A stretch of 64,000 bases of DNA, from NCBI GenBank assembly GCA_947579605.1, contig OX388316.1:13147290-13211289 (forward strand). Direction: 5' to 3'. Shown one piece after another: positions 1 through 10,413 of the stretch. Origin of the DNA: Athripsodes cinereus. Its lineage: Eukaryota > Arthropoda > Insecta > Trichoptera > Leptoceridae. The notes under the pieces were generated by a model. The model saw nothing but the letters and a program-made list of their open reading frames with translations. It did not search any database and was not told the DNA's origin. The first letter of the stretch is position 1. Every line of letters starts with the position of its first letter. Made by a program: the position numbers and the translations under genes.

Positions 1-210
1 TACAGGAAACTTGAAAACTTAGAGATACCTAATATTGGGAAACCAATTCTATACCAGGGACTCCATGGGTAAATACTAAGATATACATAGATAAGAAAGT
101 TATTGTTATGGTAGATACTGCTACTAATTTACCATTACGCCATATCCCACATAAAGGGGTAGCCAGCAGACCAACTTCAAGTAATACACATGCAGATTGT
201 CAAGTATGAT
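1..210 (+). repeat. Dispersed hairpin-repeat: tail of one copy and head of another
   Basis: Bases 1-75 resemble the distal part of the repeat (ACAGGAAA..TTCGAAAA.., CTCCATGGG) seen also near 35140 and 45370. Bases 115-206 resemble the proximal part, with a 'CCATATCCCAC..GGGGTAGCCAGCAGACCAAC' stretch and the 'ACATGCA' word. The copy is degenerate and runs off the left edge. Confidence 0.5.
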
Positions 211-215
211 AATGA

Positions 216-560
216 CGTGTATAATCAAAATATGTAGATTCAGGTTCATTTGTTATGAATACTTTACATTGTTATCAAATCCTTTATAGCTTTTGACCAG
301 ACAAGTGCCGGATAAATAGAAAAACTATTAAAACTCTAACCTATTGACAGTCTTCTTGGATAAAAAAAAAACATATCTTAATACAGTATTACACATACTG
401 CATAATTTAATAATTACGGGGTTATGGATTGGCCTCAAATTCGAGGAATTTGCCTGAATTGAAGAAAAAGATTTATACATTTTGCTTAGTTACATACATG
501 TCTAGTACAGAAACCATTATCTAACCATGCCGATTTCTTTTAATAGATTCCATTGGTTAC
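216..560. other. AT-rich intergenic stretch, nothing recognised
   Basis: No coding frame of interest, RNA gene or clear repeat was found between the left-edge repeat copy and the 110-bp array. Confidence 0.5.
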
Positions 561-1000
561 TGAAAAAAGACTATTTTTATCATTTCTTTTCTACTTATCA
601 AGTTAGGTTATGATCGCAAATACCAAAGTAAAAATTAAATTAAATCGAGAATTTATGACGCTATCATCGCTGAAAAAAGACTATTTTTATCATTTCTTTT
701 CTACTTATCAAGTTAGGTTATGATCGCAAATACCAAAGTAAAAATTAAATTAAATCGAGAATTTATGACGCTATCATCGCTGAAAAAAGACTATTTTTAT
801 CATTTCTTTTCTACTTATCAAGTTAGGTTATGATCGCAAATACCAAAGTAAAAATTAAATTAAATCGAGAATTTATGACGCTATCATCGCTGAAAAAAGA
901 CTATTTTTATCATTTCTTTTCTACTTATCAAGTTAGGTTATGATCGCAAATACCAAAGTAAAAATTAAATTAAATCGAGAATTTATGACGCTATCATCGC
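561..1000. repeat. Perfect tandem repeat, 4 copies of 110 bp
   Basis: Units start at 561, 671, 781 and 891 with TGAAAAAAGACTATTTTTAT and end with ACGCTATCATCGC. I compared the four units base by base and found no difference. The array ends exactly at unit boundaries (4.0 copies). No frame stays open across the array and it contains no recognised element. Perfect identity in an AT-rich, decayed neighbourhood implies a recent expansion, or a possible assembly artefact. Confidence 0.95.
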
Positions 1001-1776
1001 TGTCGGTAAATCTTTCATTTTGAATCCCTGCACATCAACCTATCAACGGTCACGAACAAATGTAGGCATTCTCTTTCTTCTTTCACTGCAAAAAAAGGAT
1101 GAAAAAAAGAACAAATAAAAGTAAAAACAACAAAAAAAAATGGACAAAAACAATAGAACCGTTTATGTCTTGTATTATGATTTATAATGTTCAAGTCCAA
1201 AAAGGAATTAGGTTGCATTTATAATAGTGGGACGGACCAGGTATCATTAATTTATTATTATTCAAAATATGGATGCATAACATCGATGCAGATCCTAAAT
1301 TTATTATTAATATAATAATTTTGGTTTTAAATTATGGGACCCCATTTTTGAAACGTTGTTTATTTTAGAGATTTATTGGTCTGTGGGAAGGAATCATTAA
1401 CATTTTGGGAATATGCAAAAGATTTTTTGTGGTGCCCAATAAAAAAGCCAATTTGGCTCATTTAGCACCAGCCAATTTATAATCTAAGATGATTACAAAA
1501 ATCATTTGGTTTTCATTAGTTGATCTTTGGGTTTTCATATTAGGTACATACCTACTTCTAAAATAATTTATTCTAAAATATTATTCACTTTGAAAAACCA
1601 GGAACAAGACAATATGTAATAATAATAATAATAATCTGGACAATTTATTGAGCGCCGTTTTGTGGTACAAACCACCGCAAGGGCGAGTTTTTCAGTTTTT
1701 ATTAAATTTAATTTTTGTTATTTATTTTGTTATTTATTTATGTAGGTACTAGACTGTCTTTTACAAATATTAATTT
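1001..1776. other. AT-rich intergenic stretch
   Basis: It holds an (AAT)n microsatellite at about 1619-1635 and otherwise low-complexity AT-rich sequence. The open frames here are short, biased in composition and lack domain features. Confidence 0.5.
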
Positions 1777-1950
1777 TATCATCATCGCTCTCAACGCTTT
1801 TATTTATTTATTTATTCTTTACTGCAAATTGATTACATACATTTTTTTCGGGAGTCCGGGGCAAAAATCAGCCTCCTCCATTCAGAGCGATTCTGCCCCA
1901 ATTGCGTCAACTCTTCCCACGACATTCCCAGCGCTCTGATGTCGTCGTTA
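1777..1950 (-). mobile_element. LINE 3' end (family 1, copy A), interrupted by a second LINE tail
   Basis: Reading the minus strand, this is the C-terminal coding end of a non-LTR retrotransposon also present at 24757, 32750, 40366, 42691, 52650 and 63494. Its (ATC)n tail lies at the left. About 1798-1849 is foreign to the family: a (TTTA)n run followed by the complement of CAGTAAAGAATAAATAAA, close to the LINE tail at 29213-29252. This looks like a 50-bp tail-only insertion inside copy A. Confidence 0.7.
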
Positions 1951-4050
1951 TTTATCTATTAAATACAAGGATAGGTATACAATATAAGAAAAAGACTGTA
2001 GGTACTACTCTTCTAATTAAGTAAGTGGTTTAATGTACGATAATTTTTATTACAAAATACCTAGATGGGTATAATAAATTTTACTCAATGTAAAAAAAAG
2101 GATTGGAATAGGTAATTATGATTCTTTGGAAAATTTTAGTAAAAAGTGACCTTGCAAGTAAAAACTTGCAAGGCATCCTGCATAATAATGACGTCACAGG
2201 TGCTTCATATTTTCATCCCTTTAGTAATATTTCCAAAAATATTTTATGTATTTTCTATAAGGTAGGTACCTACCGTTAATAAAATGACATTGTAATCCAT
2301 TCTCTGAGATCCTTACCACCCAAACTTCTATGAATATAATTTCTAATTCTTTATCACCAAGTGATTTACACAATAGTATATATTATTAGGTACCCATAAA
2401 TCATATTACAGTATTTCGTGTTATTTTTATTACTTTACTATAATCTATTTCTGAAATAGACTACACTCATTACCGTTAACTTTTCAAACTTAATTTACAG
2501 CTGATGTTATAGTTTCTTTCAGCTTCCATAAAATATTTCAAAGATCCATATTTCAAAACAAATACAAATTATAATATTATATCTTTTGAATATGGTTTTT
2601 ATGCCAACACTAATAATATTTGGGTTTACGGGATAACAGAATACCGTATTTTTCTTAGAAAACAAAATTATCTGAAGAAAGTCCTAATAACATTCGGTAG
2701 TGTTCTAACTTCTAACGGTTTGAAATTTTAAAACAAAAGAATGATGACAATATTACTGTTTCTCTGACTATTTCAAAATTTAAATGTGTGTTTTAGAACT
2801 CATTCAAAATGAGAACAAAAAAAAACCGTCCGTTAGAAAGAAACCGAATCATAATACTAATAATATATCAAAGGAGACGACAAAATACCACAGATCACTT
2901 TAGCAGTAGTAAAACCATAAATAAAACGCAAAAAACACGAGAAAATTGTATAGAAACAATATTTATATACTCGTACAATGCCTAGCACTAATAATGCGTA
3001 CAGTAGTCAGTTAATAATAATATGCAAGAGAGTTGTAAATTTTAATATTCGTTTTATTATTGTATGTATTCAAGTACCTAATCAGAATAAAATATTATGA
3101 ATTACTGTTGTATGGATGTGCCCATTTTGTAGTATTATAGAAATATTTGTAGCGAAGTGCCCGTTTTACTAAGCTTTGTACTGGTCTTGCCTGAGTTCGT
3201 ATACTGTGCGTGTATCATCTTGTATTGTATGTTTATAATAAATTATGTATTACAATCCAGGTGACCATTATACATATGTATATTATACATACATTTTATT
3301 ACATTGGCTCTTCGAAATTATCCATGATTACCCACAATAATCGACCATCGAGTTTTGTATTTGTATGCTTTTCTTCTCATTCAACATTGCATAAAGTAGG
3401 TACCTACATATCCACTAATATCGACGTTGTTTATATTATTATACGTTATTATTTGCCTTTACATTATTACCCGACGGAACATCTTGTGCAAATATAAAAT
3501 ACCTACCCATTATTAGATAGGTACCTACTTTTATTATTACCTATATATTATTTACAATTGCAATTTTATATAGGTACATAAGTACCTGCCGTCGATTTTA
3601 CAAGATTTTATTTCGTACAGGCGGTACAGGTAATAATAAAATAAGGCAGTCTCGTCTTACCGAATTAAAGTAATTTTACTTTAATCAATGTTGGATTGCT
3701 CCCATTGCTTGATAAAATAATTTATTTTAAAGATATGATTTTTTTTTAAATTATAGGTAAATGGGAAACATCTGAACATTATTTTTTTTTATAATAAAAT
3801 AACCAAACGGTATGGAAACCATTGTGAAAATACACAGAAAATATCTCTTTTTTATATTTTTTAATATAATTTTATAACTTTTTTTGTATTTTTTATTTAT
3901 GTTTTTTAATTAAATTTTATATATTTTTTTATATTTTTTAATTCAATTCTATTTATTGATTGAGTGCACGTTTAGGTTTATTGTAAAACTCCATATTATT
4001 AATTTGTGGAAATACACTCAAAATCTTTTGAGCTTTTTTCTATAATATGA
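1951..4050. other. AT-rich intergenic stretch
   Basis: Apart from the small hairpin at 2150, only AT-rich, low-complexity sequence is seen, with frequent 'taggtacctac' words and homopolymer T runs (about 3735-3930). The open frames at 3210-3497 and elsewhere are rich in Ile, Tyr and Leu and look like chance products of composition. Confidence 0.5.
2150..2173. repeat. Short perfect hairpin (10-bp stem, AAAA loop)
   Basis: CCTTGCAAGT (2150-2159) pairs with ACTTGCAAGG (2164-2173) across AAAA. There is no U-run and no gene nearby, so a terminator role is not implied. Confidence 0.6.
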
Positions 4051-4119
4051 ACAGTAACATAGGTTTCGACTTACATAGTCTTTGACAAAGACTTTGGAAA
4101 TTGAAACCTATGTTACTGT
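4051..4119. repeat. Nested hairpin (17-bp outer stem, 7-bp inner stem)
   Basis: The outer arms ACAGTAACATAGGTTTC (4051-4067) and its exact complement (4103-4119) enclose an inner hairpin AGTCTTT-GAC-AAAGACT (4077-4093). The size suits a small MITE relic or a precursor-type hairpin. I see no clear target duplication. Confidence 0.7.
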
Positions 4120-5867
4120 ACCTATTATTACATTAATATATGTAGTAAAACTCAAGCAGTTTGTATTTATTTCCATAAAAAATGTACTTATTCCAATTCA
4201 AAATACCCTTACTTATTATATTAATCCAATTAGAATGAAATATGTATTAGGTGTATTCTACTAAGAAATTTATAGAAATATATTTGAAAAATTTAATTTG
4301 CAATGGCAAATTAAGTGGTATGAGTTTGCATATTGTAATTTAAAAAAATAATGTAAGAAAATTTGAAGGCTAATCAGTGCGGTAGTTTTTTTCAAAGAAA
4401 TATCTAATGATTAGGAGGATCATCTTCGATTTAAATATCTGCAATTCTAACTGCTTAAATGGGATGAACCCGATTGACTGGTTGCAATAATAATTATTAT
4501 TGAGAAAACATAAGACTGAAATTAAAAGCCTCATAATATTCCCGGCAGGTGTCAGATGCATTTAATGACAGATGAATATGTACAAAAGAAATACACATTA
4601 CTTAATGATTATTAGGTACAATTGCTCAATACATTCGTATTCTATACTTTTTCGGCTCATTTTCATTCACTTCTTAACAAATACCTTCATCTACATACCT
4701 ACACATCTCCATAATGTAACAGTTTTATTTTATTTTTAGTTTTTTTTTTCAATATTTAAGATATCAAATAGTCGCCACAAAAAATATATTGCATGTAATA
4801 TCTGGATCAACAAATATATCAACTATTGTAATCTTTTACATTTAATAAAAAAATCATAAGGAACTAGACGAATTAATAACATGACTATATAGAACTTAGT
4901 ATTGAATCGTTTACAAAGAAATTAAAATGACTGAAACAAGACACGTAGGTAAACTGATATCTGCACTCAGTTAGTCAGTTGACACCAATATTTAACATCA
5001 GTGGAACATAAATGTGGAAGTTCAGATCGTTTAAAGATCTCTAACATCTATACCATCCCGACATTTTCCACTATTGGGGTAGCTAGTAGACTAATTGCAT
5101 GTAATAAACATGCAAGTTGTACTCTTCGTGCCATTAAAAAAATAAAATATGTTTTTTTATTGAAAAGCATGTTTTTGCAATACTTTTTCGAATATCTAAA
5201 CAAATTTCAATAAACATTCTCAATTTATGTTTAGTTATTAATTAACCAAGTGGATTTTGTTTATGATTGAAAAGTCTAAAAAAATATACCTATATAGATT
5301 TCTATAACAACTTGAACATTGTGTATTATATTTTTTAATGCACAATTACCCTTATTTTAATCTTGTATTTATATTTAATTAAATATGTTTACTTCATAAG
5401 ACAAAAAAAGATACCTATTAAACTTTTTGTTCATTTTCATTTAATGATTCTATGTATGAATTGCAATACAATTGAACACTTCATTCAAAATCTATTGATA
5501 TATATCTACAAAACGTTTCGTAGATTGAATTAATTGATGATGTTAAATTTTCTGCTTTACAAATAATAACTTAAGACTTAATCCTATCGTAGGTATAATT
5601 TGTATCCAAATAAATAACTTTTTAAGCCGCGTATTGTTTTTACTATCGCATGCCTTTCTACTTGATTCAATAAAGATGGCCCATCTTCAACGTCCGTCAC
5701 AATCAAGAATCAATGATTTAATTCTCATAACGTAATACGAAACTAGCTCATAATAATGTGGAATCATTTCTTATATGAATATTTATCAAAGCTTAGTTTG
5801 AATTTTACCTTTTTCAAACTGGTTAACAAAATGTTTGTGGTATAGACGGTTGATTTACCTTTCCGTC
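4120..5867. other. Intergenic, with a hairpin-repeat copy at about 5040-5180
   Basis: About 5040-5180 carries the dispersed hairpin repeat in plus orientation (ATCTATACCATCCCGACAT, then GCATGTAATAAACATGC with a 6-bp stem, then TCTTCGTGCCATTAAAAAA). The remainder is AT-rich with no supported gene. The 5764-5970 minus frame overlaps the GC-rich leader of the Toll gene and shows no domain. Confidence 0.6.
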
Positions 5868-6276
5868 TCCACAGCCGGTACCACTTGTTGCAGGTAGGGA
5901 GGGGGACATCTCCCCCGTCCCTTCCCCCTACACCGCGGGGTGTTGAGGGGGCCTCATACTTCCATACCATCAGTTAGCTCTCAGTACTCGTGGAGAGCGG
6001 TCTGCCATTAGGAGGGTGAGAAGTGATTTGTGTACTACTAATGCAAGACTTGTGTGTTCGGAAAAAGTTTACAAACTGTTCGAAAGATAACTTTAGTAAA
6101 GTATCGGTGTAAAGACGTTTTACTATTATGATATTGTTTGTTTTCGTGTCGAAATTAGTTTCTCTTGTATAATGGAAAAATAAGTGTTTGAGGTGAATTT
6201 TAAAGTGAAATGTTGAATTTTTTTATTTTGATAACAAATAGCGCTGAAAAGTTATCAGGCGCAAGGTGATATCACG
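5868..6276 (+). promoter_or_regulatory. Leader and possible core promoter of the Toll gene
   Basis: The stretch at about 5868-6020 is clearly richer in G+C than its surroundings, including runs of G and C at 5895-5955. Two arthropod initiator-like TCAGT words lie at 5970-5974 and 5981-5985. The sequence 27 bases after the first initiator A (GGTCT at 5999-6003) misses the downstream element consensus at one base. The rest is an AT-rich leader with no splice acceptor needed before the start codon. Placement of the transcription start is inference. Confidence 0.3.
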
Positions 6277-9200
6277 ATGTTTACAGTGTGGTGTATAGTG
6301 CTGGTGGTGTGGTTGGGAGTAGAGGTTGAAGGCAGAGCCCTAAGGCTGGAAGGTGCGCCTCAGCACTGCAGTTGGCACCGGCTAGGACAGGACGGCTCTC
6401 TGGGACTTGGCTGTCGTTTGCGCACTGTAGCCGGTGCTCCTGCTTTACTCATGGAACTTCCACAAAACCAGGCAGAAAGAATATCTTCTTTGTCGTTAGA
6501 ATGCAGTGATGTGTTATTTTTTGAAAGTTCGTTGGAAATTGGAAAACGTAACGATGATGCAGGATTTCTTGGACATTTGAAAAAACTTCGTGAACTTCAT
6601 ATCGAATATTGCAAAATACGATACATACCGGCTTCTGTATTAGCTGCATTGAGAGATCTGCGCACATTGTCATTGCGCACTCATAATACAGATTGGTCAG
6701 CCATGTCAATGGAATTCCATCGTGACAGTTTTCGCGGATTGACGGAACTGCGCACGCTCGACCTCGGCGATAACAACATTTGGAGTTTTCCAACGGAAGT
6801 CTTCTGTCCTCTTTATAACCTAAAAGAGTTGAATTTGACTTCAAATCGACTTCAAGATATTTCCCAAATGGGATTTTCAGACTGGGGAGAAGGTCCAACT
6901 GCACCTGGAAAGTCTTGTAATGCTGCATTGGAAACACTAGACGTATCCAAGAATGACATAATTGGTCTCCCTGATAACGGACTTTCCAGTTTACGATCAT
7001 TGCGATACTTGTTTTTACAAGATAATTCAATTGTTTCTGTAGCAGATAGAGCATTCGTTGGATTGAGTGCATTGCAAGTAATGAATTTATCAAGTAATAA
7101 CCTTGTCACTCTACCACCGGAAATGTTCCAGTCATCCAGAGATATCAAACAAATATATCTCAATAATAATACTATCAGTGTTCTTGCACCTGGATTATTA
7201 GAGGGTTTAGATCAATTACAAATATTGGATCTCTCTATGAATAATCTTACAAGCGAATGGGTTAACAGAGATACATTCTCTGGATTAGTCAGATTAATTG
7301 TTTTAAATCTGTCACATAACAAGATTTCAAAGATTGATTCATTGTTATTTCAAGATTTGTACAATCTGCAGTTTTTAAGTTTGGAATACAATAGAATTCA
7401 AAAGATATCTGAAGGAGCTTTTTCAAATTTGAAAAATATTCATTCTTTGTCACTCGCTCATAACAGAATATTGAGCGTAGATAGCTATCATTTTTCGAAC
7501 TTATATGTACTGAATCAACTATTTTTAGACGGTAATAAAATTGAAACCGTTGAAGCAAGATCTTTTGAGAATATAACAAAACTGCAAGACTTAGGATTAA
7601 GTGGAAATTTAATAACTGAAGTGCCCGTAGCTATCAAATCACTCAGATTTTTGAAGACCCTTGATTTAGGAAAGAATAACATTAGTTATGTTGATAGTTC
7701 ATTATTTGAAGGGCTCGAAAATCTATATGGATTAAGATTGGTTGATAACCAAATACAAAATATATCAAAGGATGCATTCATTTCATTGCCGTCGCTACAG
7801 ATATTAAATTTAGCTTCAAATAAAATCAAACATGTTGATCAAAGTGCTTTTGGATCCAACCCGACGATAAAAGCCATACGATTAGATGGCAATGAATTGA
7901 CAGATGTGAGAGGAGTATTTACAAACATGAATAGTCTTGGTTGGTTGAATATCTCTGATAATAATTTAATGTTGTTTGATTATAGTCATTTACCTCCAAG
8001 TCTCGAGTGGTTAGACATGCACAAAAACCAGATTCAAAAGTTAGAAAACTATTTTGACCTTAAAACTAATGTCAATATAAAAATATTGGATGTTAGTTAC
8101 AACTTTTTAACGAGTATAGACGAATCATCAATTCCCAATAGCATTCAAGTTTTATATTTGAATGACAATCATATCAATAGAGTAAATTCTGGAACATTTT
8201 TGCATAAACCAAACCTCGAAAAAGTTGTATTATATGGCAACAAAATAAAAACCGTTGATATTGGAGCTTTTGCTTTATCACCTGTTTCCGAGGAAAAAGA
8301 TTTACCTGAATTCTATATTGGCGGTAATCCATTTCACTGTGATTGCACAATGGAGTGGCTACAGAGAATAAATCATTTGAGTCATCTTCGACAACATCCG
8401 AGAGTCATGGATCTAGATATAGTAACCTGCACGCTTCCACACTCTAGAGGAAAAACAAGCGATTTTCTGTTAGATGTGAAACCATCACAATTTCTATGTC
8501 CTTACGAGACACATTGCTTTGCACTTTGCCATTGTTGTGATTTTGATGCCTGCGATTGTGAAATGACATGTCCTGATAGATGCTCTTGCTATCACGACCT
8601 AACTTGGAGTGCAAATGTCGTTGATTGTTCGAATGCAGGCTTTGAAAAAGTACCTGAAAGAATTCCCATGGACGCAACAGAAATATATCTAGACGGAAAC
8701 GATCTCGGTGAGCTGGGAAATCATGTTTTTATTGGCAAGAAGAAATTACAAAACCTGTATTTAAACAATAGCAACATACGTTCTATTCATAATAGAACGT
8801 TCAATGGAATTGATAGTTTGAGAATACTTCATCTTGAGAATAATGAAATCGAATCACTGGATGGCATGGAGTTTAGAAGACTTGTGAATTTAAATACCTT
8901 ACACTTAGAGAGTAATAAAATCAAATCAATAAACAATGAAACGTTTAATTCTATGACATCGCTGGAGCATCTCAAATTAGATAATAACGGTATTGTTAAT
9001 TTCTTACCGTGGAAGATATTGAATGATGCAGCAATTCATACAAAGATTTCATTGAAAGGAAATAAATGGAAATGTGAGTGTGAGGGATTGGCCGATTTAG
9101 AACAATGGTTGATAGCCAACTCTGAAGATCCCGAACTAATGCCATGCTATGGAGATGATGGCCATGCTATTAACATGACTATCTCAGCAGCAATAATACA

Positions 9201-10293
9201 GTGTCGTAAGCAAGTCGAGGAAACTACTGTAGTGACTGTTACACAAAAACATTTATTCATCGATTCTTCAAAGACTGTTGAAAATTATATACCTTACGTA
9301 GCAATAGTGCTCATCATCACCATAGTGGTATTATTGTGTTGCGCCCTCTTGTTTATGTTTCGTGAAGAATTCAGACTCTGGTTACATTCTAAATATGGCG
9401 TTCGAGTGTTTTCATGTTCCCCTAAAGAATTAAATGATTTCAAAGACAAAAACTACGATGCATACATAGTGTATAGTGTAAGAGACGAGGACTTTGTTAG
9501 TCGTGCTATAATGACAGAGCTTGAACAACAAGGACATAATATATGTTTACATCATAGAGATATACAAATTAGTGAGAGATGTTCTGACGATGGTGTTGTT
9601 CGTGGTGTTGAAAATTCAAAAAGACTAATAATTGTGTTATCAATAAGTTTCTTACAAAATGAGTGGTATAAGCCAGAATTTAAAGCTGCTCTACAAAGTG
9701 GCATAACTAGTGTAAATGTGAGTCATCGAAGACAAAAAATCATATTCATTGTTACTACTGATCTTAGTGCTTTGGATTTAGATCCGGACTTAAAAGTGTT
9801 ATTGAAAACGTGCACAGTGATCGTATGGGGGGAGAAAAATTGTAGGGAAAAACTAAATTTTCGATTGCCCGACGTCAAGGTCAAGTCCCCCAATCGGACG
9901 CACAGTGTGAATAATGTCAAATTAGTGAACGAGAGTGGTGGTAAAAATGTGAACATGCGATATACAGCATCACCAACGTGTCATGATACGTGGTATAAAT
10001 ACTATGGTGCAGCCAGTCCAGGAGTGGGAACCCCTAGTCCTACTCAGTCCACCTATGTGTCTGGCATAGGTTCAGAAGACGACGGAGGTTCCGAAGCTAT
10101 GGAACATAGCTACGCTAGCATCGATAGTAGAGAACATCTCCCGCTTAGGAGGGACCCATGCAGGCCGTGTGGTCCTTACCCTCAGTGTTCTCCCTGTGCA
10201 CCCCCTTATCCCCCTTGTGTACCATGCCCACCTCCCCCATGTCCGCCACCATTGAACCATCATGGCGGGAATAGGAAAACATATTTCGTTTGA
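6277..10293 (+). CDS. Long-type Toll receptor (18w/Toll-6/Toll-7/Tollo class), single exon
   Basis: A 1338-residue type I membrane receptor of the long Toll class. Seen in order: a signal peptide (about 1-19); some 23 leucine-rich repeats (about 65-680); a cysteine cap (HCDC at 687-690, closing at C718 and C741); a Cys-rich linker and N-cap (C747-C784); five more repeats (about 799-910); a second cap (C933, C935, C957, C976); a transmembrane helix (about 1004-1027); and a cytoplasmic TIR domain (about 1058-1200). An intronless frame with two repeat blocks is typical of Drosophila 18w, Toll-6, Toll-7 and Tollo, which act in epithelial patterning and some in immunity. The ortholog cannot be fixed by eye. 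The start is supported by an in-frame TAA 15 codons upstream (6232-6234) and the signal peptide right after the Met. Odd points: TIR box 1 (YDAYIVYS, 1060-1067) is near normal, but box 2 reads RDIQISERC (1094-1102) without the usual Pro/Gly, and the box 3 Phe-Trp is Asn-Cys (1188-1189). The tail (1295-1325) is Cys/Pro-rich. The frame is intact, so it is not an obvious pseudogene. Confidence 0.96.
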   Translation: MFTVWCIVLVVWLGVEVEGRALRLEGAPQHCSWHRLGQDGSLGLGCRLRTVAGAPALLMELPQNQAERISSLSLECSDVLFFESSLEIGKRNDDAGFLGHLKKLRELHIEYCKIRYIPASVLAALRDLRTLSLRTHNTDWSAMSMEFHRDSFRGLTELRTLDLGDNNIWSFPTEVFCPLYNLKELNLTSNRLQDISQMGFSDWGEGPTAPGKSCNAALETLDVSKNDIIGLPDNGLSSLRSLRYLFLQDNSIVSVADRAFVGLSALQVMNLSSNNLVTLPPEMFQSSRDIKQIYLNNNTISVLAPGLLEGLDQLQILDLSMNNLTSEWVNRDTFSGLVRLIVLNLSHNKISKIDSLLFQDLYNLQFLSLEYNRIQKISEGAFSNLKNIHSLSLAHNRILSVDSYHFSNLYVLNQLFLDGNKIETVEARSFENITKLQDLGLSGNLITEVPVAIKSLRFLKTLDLGKNNISYVDSSLFEGLENLYGLRLVDNQIQNISKDAFISLPSLQILNLASNKIKHVDQSAFGSNPTIKAIRLDGNELTDVRGVFTNMNSLGWLNISDNNLMLFDYSHLPPSLEWLDMHKNQIQKLENYFDLKTNVNIKILDVSYNFLTSIDESSIPNSIQVLYLNDNHINRVNSGTFLHKPNLEKVVLYGNKIKTVDIGAFALSPVSEEKDLPEFYIGGNPFHCDCTMEWLQRINHLSHLRQHPRVMDLDIVTCTLPHSRGKTSDFLLDVKPSQFLCPYETHCFALCHCCDFDACDCEMTCPDRCSCYHDLTWSANVVDCSNAGFEKVPERIPMDATEIYLDGNDLGELGNHVFIGKKKLQNLYLNNSNIRSIHNRTFNGIDSLRILHLENNEIESLDGMEFRRLVNLNTLHLESNKIKSINNETFNSMTSLEHLKLDNNGIVNFLPWKILNDAAIHTKISLKGNKWKCECEGLADLEQWLIANSEDPELMPCYGDDGHAINMTISAAIIQCRKQVEETTVVTVTQKHLFIDSSKTVENYIPYVAIVLIITIVVLLCCALLFMFREEFRLWLHSKYGVRVFSCSPKELNDFKDKNYDAYIVYSVRDEDFVSRAIMTELEQQGHNICLHHRDIQISERCSDDGVVRGVENSKRLIIVLSISFLQNEWYKPEFKAALQSGITSVNVSHRRQKIIFIVTTDLSALDLDPDLKVLLKTCTVIVWGEKNCREKLNFRLPDVKVKSPNRTHSVNNVKLVNESGGKNVNMRYTASPTCHDTWYKYYGAASPGVGTPSPTQSTYVSGIGSEDDGGSEAMEHSYASIDSREHLPLRRDPCRPCGPYPQCSPCAPPYPPCVPCPPPPCPPPLNHHGGNRKTYFV

Positions 10294-10413
10294 TTGACGA
10301 ACACATTGATTATGTTCCTGAACGCTTTAACCTTTATTATTATTATTATTATGTATACAAAAATTATAACTGTGTTATTATGAAAAACATTTTATAAGTA
10401 AATAAATTACGTG
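10294..10413 (+). other. 3' UTR of the Toll gene with first polyadenylation signal
   Basis: After the stop codon comes an (ATT)n microsatellite (about 10333-10352) and then a canonical AATAAA at 10401-10406. Other AATAAA words occur further on, for example at about 11324, so longer transcript ends are possible. The cleavage site cannot be read from sequence alone. Confidence 0.5.

Noticed and set aside
3210..3497. A 95-codon open frame in intergenic DNA
   Set aside because: Low-complexity Ile/Tyr/His-rich translation of AT-rich sequence with 'taggtacctac' words and no domain.
6449..10263. Minus-strand and other open frames of 63-214 codons inside the Toll gene
   Set aside because: They overlap a long intact receptor frame, show no domains and are explained as shadows of its codon structure.
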